From: an uncultured Pseudomonadales bacterium
GTDB taxonomy: Bacteria > Pseudomonadota > Gammaproteobacteria > Pseudomonadales > Cellvibrionaceae
Direction: 5' to 3'
Assembly: GCA_947487765.1 (NCBI GenBank)
Contig: CANKXO010000001.1
Location: 868,001-932,000 of the forward strand
Length of the DNA: 64,000 nt
Shown here: positions 63,204 to 64,000 of the stretch, in pieces
Numbering within the stretch: position 1 is the first letter of the stretch
Layout: every line of letters begins with the position of its first letter
Made by a program: the position numbers and the translations under genes
Notes under the pieces: generated by a model
Database searches by the model: none
Told to the model about the DNA's origin: nothing
Seen by the model: the letters and a program-made list of their open reading frames with translations, nothing else

Positions 63204-63482
63204 TTTTCTTCTACAGGCTCAGCTTTTAATCGAAACCATTTATATTATTTAGTTATTGATTTATGGAAAGTTAGCACAGATAAGGTAGTTTTTGGCGCAT
63301 AAAGTTGCATATATGGCGCCTGTTTTCTCAACTGACTATTTTTTGTATTATTAAGGTGTCAATGTTATAAATTAGCTCTGGTGCTTTGTCTTTATAAACA
63401 TATAATGGATCCAGGTGAGCAAAAATACACACCTATTGCTCTTAATCTAGTGCCAATCTCATATACAGCAAGGAGTATCAGG

Positions 63483-63905
63483 ATGATTGAAAGCAGTACA
63501 CTAGCAGACAATTCATTTGTAGATATCGGTTTTTACGACTTTGAAGAAATAAAGGAAAAAGCACATATTCCTGCTCTTCATGGAGTCGCTGGAAAAGTAC
63601 TTGATGTGTTGCAGAGTCGTATTGGCAATTCGTCATTGAGTATAGAAGATGTTGCTGATGATATGAATCTGTCTAAACGAACACTTCAGCGTCGTTTACA
63701 GCAACAAGTTCTTAGTTTTGCGGCTATTCGGGACTTAGTGCGTTTTAATCACGCCATTAAATGCCTACTCGAAAAGAACATGAGTATCGAAAGTACTTCG
63801 GCCTATCTGGATTTTTCTGATAGGACGAGTTTTACTAATGCATTTAAGCGATGGACCAATATATCGCCGAGCGTTTTCCGTAAAGTCTACCGCGACTACG
63901 TATAA
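63483..63905 (+). CDS. short AraC-family transcriptional regulator
   Basis: A 140-residue protein from the ATG at 63483 (AAGGAG 9 bp upstream). It is mostly an AraC-type double helix-turn-helix, with NSSLSIEDVADDMNLSKRTLQRRLQQQ and the second helix set SAYLDFSDRTSFTNAFKRWTNISPS. The normal N-terminal ligand domain is missing, with only about 40 residues before the DNA-binding part. An in-frame extension upstream has no matching domain. It may be a natural short regulator or the 3' stump of a larger one. Confidence 0.75.
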   Translation: MIESSTLADNSFVDIGFYDFEEIKEKAHIPALHGVAGKVLDVLQSRIGNSSLSIEDVADDMNLSKRTLQRRLQQQVLSFAAIRDLVRFNHAIKCLLEKNMSIESTSAYLDFSDRTSFTNAFKRWTNISPSVFRKVYRDYV

Positions 63906-63924
63906 TCACCTTTCATCGTTTATG

Positions 63925-63949
63925 CCGCCTTTAAGTTTATTAAGGGCGG
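63925..63949. terminator. hairpin after the AraC gene
   Basis: CCGCCTTTAA and TTAAGGGCGG pair over 10 bp with one G-T pair and a GTTTA loop. No T-tract follows, so terminator function is uncertain. Confidence 0.35.
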
Positions 63950-64000
63950 TAATAACCCCCCAAACGATTGCCTGATAGCACTAAAACCGTTAGAGTGGCG

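Overview
The window comes from a low-G+C (roughly 40% by eye) gammaproteobacterium related to the Pseudomonas/Cellvibrio side of the class. Three blocks keep Pseudomonas-like gene order: exbB-exbD-lpxK-kdsB-(LMW phosphatase)-murB; uvrY(gacA)-uvrC-pgsA followed by tRNA-Cys and tRNA-Leu; and holB-pilZ-tatD. No plasmid, phage, transposase, rRNA or CRISPR array was seen.

Layout. 1-10.4 kb is housekeeping: an FGGY sugar kinase, ExbB/ExbD, lipid A and Kdo synthesis, MurB, AlkB-like repair, the GacA/UvrY regulator, UvrC and PgsA. 10.4-13.5 kb, between pgsA and the tRNAs, is gene-poor. It holds a lipoprotein of SGNH-like type, a small unknown protein, a 38-residue lipoprotein and a strange 224-residue protein. 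That protein has an N-myristoylation-like start and a CheD/CNF-like Cys...His motif, so it is a candidate host-directed deamidase effector. 13.5-33.4 kb holds tRNA-Leu/Cys, a cold-shock protein, a membrane-anchored glutamate-synthase-like protein, an AsmA-like pair, RNA-modification genes, and a methionine synthase split into two genes exactly at a domain boundary. A perfect 52-bp palindrome lies upstream of the split metH. Then come a DUF547/glycosyltransferase set, a chemoreceptor, rsmC-rsuA and folD.

34-53.7 kb is an accessory block lying between two tRNA clusters (Pro-Arg-His and Val-Asp). Its centre is a complete, tightly overlapping Nit1C cluster: NitB, nitrilase, radical SAM, GNAT, AIR-synthase-like, NitG and flavin-dependent oxidoreductase. 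In other bacteria this cluster is tied to nitrogen starvation and cyanide assimilation. Here it has a textbook sigma-54 (-24/-12) promoter, a divergent MocR-type regulator with repeated motifs in the intergenic region, and a terminal LnmK/Pnap_2097-like gene that suggests an acyl-transfer step. Beside it is a dipeptide/oligopeptide ABC transporter (DppABCDF-like), followed in the same direction by an M14 cytosolic carboxypeptidase and a LysR regulator. The likely role is import and cleavage of small peptides. A flavin reductase and an orphan PAS histidine kinase complete the block.

53.7-64 kb returns to core functions: tRNA-Val/Asp, a periplasmic cupin with a divergent LysR gene, tandem Lin0512 paralogues, a DUF2007 zinc protein, holB, pilZ, tatD, a glycosyltransferase with a PAP2 phosphatase, dimeric dUTPase, malate dehydrogenase with a strong terminator, a Bcp peroxiredoxin and a short AraC-type regulator.

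All functional calls come from motifs and family recognition by reading the sequence; no database search was run.
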